Origin: Coptis chinensis | Taxonomy: Eukaryota; Streptophyta; Magnoliopsida; Ranunculales; Ranunculaceae | NCBI GenBank assembly: GCA_015680905.1 | Contig: CM027378.1 | Span: 8,537,001-8,601,000, forward strand | Length of the DNA stretch: 64,000 nt | Direction: 5' to 3' | Program-made: the position numbers and the translations under genes | The notes under the pieces: generated by a model | The model's database searches: none | Seen by the model: the letters and a program-made list of their open reading frames with translations, nothing else | What the model was told of the DNA's origin: nothing | Shown here: positions 58,996 through 64,000 of the stretch, piece by piece | Position numbering within the stretch: position 1 is the first letter of the stretch | How the letters are laid out: each line of letters begins with the position of its first letter

Positions 58996-59815
58996 CAACA
59001 CCAAAGTAGACTAGCAGACGACCTCTATCATGATAAATAAAAAGACAAACTTTATGTAATAACCTTAACTACTGTCACCAAAACAAAGATGACCTTTCTA
59101 TGCTTGGGCATATCTGAACAAAGCCATACGATTGTGCACCATATATTAATCTGCTGCAGATCAAAACACATTCTTCCTTATACAAAACACTCCTAAACCC
59201 AAACTATACAATTTTCAACTATATTGAGAGTGAAAAATACAAACTTTAGAAAAAGTAGCACCTTTGAAGATATGGTTATGTTTTGTAAAATGAGCTACCT
59301 TCAAACTTAAGTATATGAGTTACCAAAAAAAAACTATATGAACAAGAACAAAGTTAAAGAACGTACTCATCTTTTCCAACTTATTTTCCGAAATGAAATG
59401 CAAAACCTCACAAAATGAATTTCTCAGAGACTAACAGTTGTCACTTCGCATAAATCTCGAGATGGTTTGCAGCCCATGCTTTGTACGAACGATTACACTT
59501 GCATATAAACGCGCGAACATATATTTGTGGTTTTTTTTAAGAGTCAGGATCCCCTACAACAGGCCACTTGATAACTGTTTTAACTCCCCACCTATCTACT
59601 TTCACAGACGTGTCTTTGGCATTTGATTTCCCACTTATCCCCTAATAGTAGATTTTCAACGCCCACAGTAGATTTCGTATTTTGGATAATGTTTTATAGA
59701 TTTTGGAATGTTTAATTCCTATCTTCTTCCCTTTATTAATTTCAAATTGTAGTCTTCAAGAAAAATATTTTACATAAATAAATACATACCCTATTCTTAA
59801 AAAAATATTTATTCT
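58996..59815. other. AT-rich DNA, nothing recognised
   Basis: No reading frame, RNA or element end can be supported here. Confidence 0.4.
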
Positions 59816-59819
59816 TTAA

Positions 59820-60330
59820 ACTAGAAAGTAAACCCGTGCAGACGGTGGGCTTTTTAAAAAGCTTGTTCAACAATTATAACTATCCAAAATCTAGAAATTT
59901 TTTAACATATAGAAATTTTTTAACTATACATATAGAATTTTTTTAACAAATGTATTATAACTATACATATAGAATTTTTTTAACAAATCGTGATTCCTGT
60001 TTTCGTCGCTATTCCATTTTAATTTTATAACAAATTGTTTTAATCAAGTCTTAAAACCCCGTTTTAATTTCTCAACAAATGATTTTAATTAAGTGTTAAA
60101 AACCCATTTTTTAATTGGGGGAGGGATCTCGTTTTAATTTAGAAGTGTGATTCCCGTTTTAATTAGATGTGCTAGAATTTCTCTTTTCAATAGGAGAGGA
60201 ATTGAATTCCCGTTTTGATAGAAGTTAATGACTTGGAATTTTAAGAGAGCTAGAAAAATACCCCTTGTGGGAGCTTTTAAAACCGTGTATATCGGGAAAA
60301 AAAAACCGTGTATAATTGAGGGGTAACCTT
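59820..60330 (+). mobile_element. Possible Helitron-type remnant
   Basis: It begins ACTAGAAAGTAAACCCGTGC, similar to the AAACCCGTGC-containing 5' parts of plant Helitrons, and contains repeated TCCCGTTTTAATT-like units. A 3' hairpin with CTRR end was not found, so the call is weak. Confidence 0.3.
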
Positions 60331-61269
60331 ATATAATATGTGGCCTTAATTCATTTGTATGTTGAAAAATGTGGCTACAATGAATGTTTTGGATTATTAA
60401 TTTGGTTTAATTTTTTTTTTGTAGGAAATAAAGATGTTGGTCAAAGCCCGAACCCATGAGCCGAAGATGATCATTTAAATAATCAATAAGTGAGAGATGC
60501 TCATGGACTAAATTGTGCTATCAAGAATGGAAGGAAATCTACAAAGGATAATTGCAACTACTCCCATATTTTCTTACCATTTTCACCTCATGAAATATCT
60601 TCATTTCCATTAGTTATTTATTCCATTGATTTTATTATATGAGATGAATTATTATATCAAATCATTCTTTAATATCTTATATTTTTGTCACCATATATAT
60701 TCCCCCATATCCTCCATAATTCTAGAACTAGCATTTAAGATGATGGCTGAAGTTTCAGAAAAATTAACAAGATGTATAAAAATGAAATACAATAATTGTT
60801 GGTGAGTTAGTAACTTTTTACCAAGGGTTTTGATAAATTTATCTTTGAAAATTAATTGCTTTCGTTAGTCATTATTTCCTTACAAGTTACTTTTATTGTT
60901 ACTTTTATTTTTATTTTTAGTTAGATAAGAAATTAGAAATTCTCAACAATTGTTGGTGAGTTAATATTAATTTACCAACTTAGATATTGGTTTAAGAAAT
61001 CTCTTCTCCCTCATTATTTATTCCTTTCAAGATGTGGATAGATACATTACTTACCACTATTATAATCATATTTTATTGATTATTTTGTAATTTTTGAGAT
61101 TTTTGTTGATTGACAAGTTCTATACAACATAATTAAATATTCAAAGAATCTAAAATCTATAGTATGCCTTCAAAGAATTTGTCCAAATTAGTACACAACT
61201 CATTTCAGCCAGATATTCAATCTATGAGGTTATAATGTTTCTATTTACCAATATACATTTTTGTGCAGC
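60331..61269. other. AT-rich DNA, nothing firm
   Basis: There is a short repeat of CAATTGTTGGTGAGTTA (near 60792 and 60947). No gene is supported. Confidence 0.4.
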
Positions 61270-62092
61270 TTTTGAATGTAATAAAGAGCAACAAATTGGT
61301 CTATTGTAAGTGTCTTCTAGCTTAGTTGGTAAAACCTTTGGGTGATGACACCAGGGGTCTGGGGTTCAAACCCCGCTACACACAATTAAGTTACTGATCT
61401 CTTTAAAAACATGCGTGCCCACACATTTTAAACAAGTGCCGACTAGCAGTTGGTAAAACCTTTTGGGTGATGATACTAGAGGTTTGGGGGTCAAACCCTG
61501 CCAGCATCAAAGAGTTACTGATCTCATTTAAAACAGGCTTTGCCAATAAAAAAAAATTGGTCTATTTATTTATTTCAAATAAAATAAGATGTCTAGATTT
61601 TGGTTAATTTTATGCTGCCTTTGTGTTGTGTTATATTGTTTTTTTTTTAATCAGTTTGGGGCAAGGACCAAAATATCGAATTCAAGCATATATCGTGTAC
61701 CCTAGAAATTGAGATATAGCGGTGGATATATATCCTTTTGTTTACCGGTAAAAATTTTGTTTTGTGTCTCGATATATCAGTAATATCGTCGATTATATCA
61801 GAAATATCATAAGTATCATCCTCCACGTCATTGTGTCATTTTTATGTGTAAGTGTAGAATTAGTGGAGGCACCCAAGAGCATGGGCAGAGATATGCAACT
61901 AAGGATGTCGGTGTAAGTATGTAAGGATGATACATACTATATAGCATCCTATTGAGCACCGTTATCACTTGGTTCTCAACCATTCTTACTAGAAGTTTTG
62001 GTCCGCCAAAGTACGGATGATACATACAATATAGCATACTTTTGTCAAGATGATACATCCAATGTAGCATCTTGGTGAGCACCTATAACACC
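61270..62092 (+). repeat. Right inverted copy of the TATCATCC repeat unit
   Basis: Same order of landmarks as 45830-47670 but on the plus strand, ending abruptly at 62092 where LTR-like DNA begins. It contains a dimeric SINE (61306-61553) that the left copy lacks, and lacks the left copy's hAT element. Confidence 0.8.
61306..61553 (+). mobile_element. Dimeric tRNA-derived SINE, with 13-bp duplication AAATTGGTCTATT
   Basis: AAATTGGTCTATT flanks it at 61293-61305 and 61554-61566, and it ends in an A-rich tail. Two tRNA-like heads follow each other: TAGCTTAGTTGGTAAAAC with GGGGTTCAAACCCC (61318-61374), and TAGCAGTTGGTAAAACC with GGGGGTCAAACCC (61445-61498). Each is followed by GTTACTGATCTC. The left inverted repeat copy has the uninterrupted site. 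A 13-bp duplication and A tail fit LINE-mediated retroposition. Confidence 0.88.
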
Positions 62093-64000
62093 CCGTGTTT
62101 TATTTCTTTGTTTTCCTAATAATAATAATGATAAAGATAATAATGAAAATAGATAACATATAAAACAGATATAGGATATCCAGCAGTTTCGGACGGATAA
62201 AAGCCCGTAGATAAATGGATAAGTGTTGTCCTTGTTTTTCGGGGAGTTTTCTCACGTAGAGTTTTTGGGGGAAAAACACAGCGAGGGTTTTAGAAAAAAA
62301 AAATTGGAGTTTGACTAAAGGAAGAAAAGGAAGGTTTTTCCTGGTAGCTGGTGGATAATCGGAGCGCGCTAAAGGTGAGTAGCTATTTTGCTATATCACC
62401 GGATTTATAGTTTACGTATATCGGTGTATACTGTCTAATGTTTTATACTGCTCATTGTCTTGTTTTTATTCTATCGCCGTGGTCGCCGAAGTTGTTAAAA
62501 CTCTAGAGAAACTCGGATTTGATATAGAACCGTCAAACAGTATTCGCGGATATCTTGTCTTTGAACTGTCCGGCTTCGGAGGCCGTTAATGGCGGCGAGC
62601 ACGAGAGGCGAATCTATGCGCCAGTATTTTTAAATACATATTTTTCTATTTAATTAATTAATTTAATTGTTTATTTTAAAAATTCGGCCGGATTGGACTC
62701 GGGATACGTGGGCTTGGTTTTGGGTCCGAAGTCGGTGTTGGGCTTGGGTTTAGGACCCAAGTATATAAACACATTGTTCTAGAGAATAGGGTTTTGAAGA
62801 TAATAAAATATAAAAAATGGAGGCAGAGAAAGAAGCCGGTTTCTTTGGAGAGGTGGAGCACGATGATTCGGCTAGGAAAATTCGTCGAAATTGTTAGTTA
62901 AGGTGAGTAGCTATTTTTGCTATTTCACGAATTATAGTTTTCCGTGTAACCGGCGAGATATCGTTATAAAGTTTACGCTCATATTTTCGGTTCATTATTT
63001 GGTTATTAGCTTTCGGCCCTCCGTTTTGAAACTCCTATTGCTCATACTTGTTGAAACGATATTTTGTCCCCGCTCATACCGTTGAAAATTGGTTAAACCG
63101 TATTTTTGAAACTCTGTTGGGAGCTTGGGATAACCGTTAATGGCGGCCTTAAGAAAAAAAAATCGAAGAAAAGTTAGGTGAAGCGGTGGTTGTTGTTTTT
63201 GTGTTGATTGAAGTTTGGGTAGTAAGGGGTTGAGGTGGGTATGAGGTCGTCGAATGGGTTTGGGAAGCTCGGTGGAAGCTCCTTAAGACTTTTAATGGCG
63301 CTTCGCCATTATCGCGGATAATCGAACTTGGGGTTATCGCGTTTTAAAAATCGTTTGAACTGTTTTTTGTTTGGATTTGATGTTTGTTTGATGTTGGAAT
63401 GTGGATGGGGCGGTTGAAAGGTGGGGAAGCCATTAATGGCGGTCCGAGATTGTAGATCCAGTTGGGGAAGTGAGTGATGTGAGTAAATCGAAGTTTTGGT
63501 TTTATGAAAGTGCTTTGTTTTTTTCATAAGGAGTCGAACCGACTTGATGGAGAGGTGAGATGATGGTGGCGGCGTGAGCTCTTTGGTGGTGGAGTCTTTG
63601 GAGGAAGAAGATGACACTGTTCATCTTAGTTGGGCCTTGGGCCGAAACTAGTTGGTTTTGTTTAGGCCTTAACTTGTTTGGTTTTTGGGGCTGGTCCATA
63701 GTATTTTAAGTGGATCTTCAAGTTGGGCCAAACCAGTTTATGGGCCGGGTTAAGGCTTAAGTTATTGAACCTGGTCAGCTTAAATAAATCGGTTTGGGAC
63801 TGGGTGACTACTGTTGACCCTTGGCAGGTTGACTTTGACTTTGACCAGAGTTGACTTTGACCAGAGTTGACTTTGACCAGAGTTGACTTTTGATCAGGGT
63901 TGATTTTTGACCAGTTGACCCAATTTGACTTTTTAACTCGGATTATGATTTGGGGTTATTAGGATAGGTCTAGGGCTATTAGCATGCTTGGTTTTAGGCT
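62093..64000 (+). mobile_element. LTR-like DNA related to the 3.4-kb solo LTR, cut by the window edge
   Basis: It begins TATAACACCCCG. From 62640 to 63200 and beyond it matches the minus strand of 39407-35990: TTTAATTAATTAATTTAATT, GGGATACGTGGGCTTGG, AAGTATATAAACACATTGTT, CTAGAGAATAGGGTTTT, ATGGAGGCAGAG and GGTGAGTAG. The leader-like module with GGTGAGTAGCTATTTTGCTAT occurs twice (62374 and 62902), suggesting two related pieces or an internal duplication. No coding sequence is seen. It is a fossil fragment, and its end and duplication lie outside the window. Confidence 0.65.
63829..63910 (+). repeat. Tandem array of a 16-bp TTGAC-containing unit
   Basis: TTGACTTTGACCAGAG repeats about three to four times, then decays (TTGACTTTTGATCAGGG). 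Each unit has two W-box cores. It corresponds to the GTCAA cluster at 37875-37965 in the related solo LTR. Confidence 0.85.

Noticed and set aside
61318-61374. A tRNA gene
   Set aside because: It is duplicated in tandem, followed by an A tail and flanked by a 13-bp duplication, which identifies a SINE.

Overview
The window is nuclear DNA from a flowering plant, almost certainly a eudicot. It is AT-rich. Its two clear host genes have plant-type GT-AG introns and plant protein families, and the rest is a dense, nested set of plant transposons (Ty1/copia, Ty3/gypsy, PIF/Harbinger, hAT, Mutator-type MITE, Helitron, L1-type LINE, tRNA-derived SINEs). The species cannot be fixed from the sequence.

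Layout. 1-1.2 kb: 3' end of a broken copia element. 1.47-4.89 kb: a structurally complete but decayed PIF/Harbinger transposon with 17-bp terminal inverted repeats and a TAA duplication. 5.65-9.07 kb (minus): a five-exon SEC14/CRAL-TRIO lipid-transfer gene (294 aa). 12.2-26.1 kb (minus): a BTB/POZ-domain gene of two exons (about 504 aa) split by a 12.4-kb intron. That intron holds telomere-like repeats, two retroelement pieces in head-to-head inversion, an internally deleted LINE interrupted by a 1.2-kb hAT element, and diverged tandem copies of a roughly 1-kb segment.

26.6-41.4 kb: hAT-like debris, a 189-bp Mutator-type MITE, a 294-bp Helitron, and a 12.9-kb Tat-like Ty3/gypsy element inserted exactly at the Helitron's 3' terminus. 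The gypsy element carries a 3.4-kb solo LTR. All these insertions except the hAT-like debris are supported by target-site duplications or diagnostic ends.

42.4-62.1 kb: an accessory cluster of a GRF zinc-finger gene, a DUF1985/plant-mobile-like N-terminal gene (plus strand) and an Ulp1-type (C48) cysteine protease gene (minus strand), all decayed to some degree. Inverted copies of one repeat unit (45.8-47.7 and 61.3-62.1 kb) flank the DUF1985 and Ulp1 genes, and related TATCATCC/GATGATAC motifs recur through the region. This is best read as a large Ulp1-bearing transposon (Mutator-like families are known to carry Ulp1 genes), but no transposase was seen. 62.1-64 kb: DNA related to the 3.4-kb solo LTR, running off the window.

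The host genes do not form a pathway. The main stories are intron growth by nested insertion and the Ulp1/DUF1985/GRF cluster with its flanking inverted repeats.
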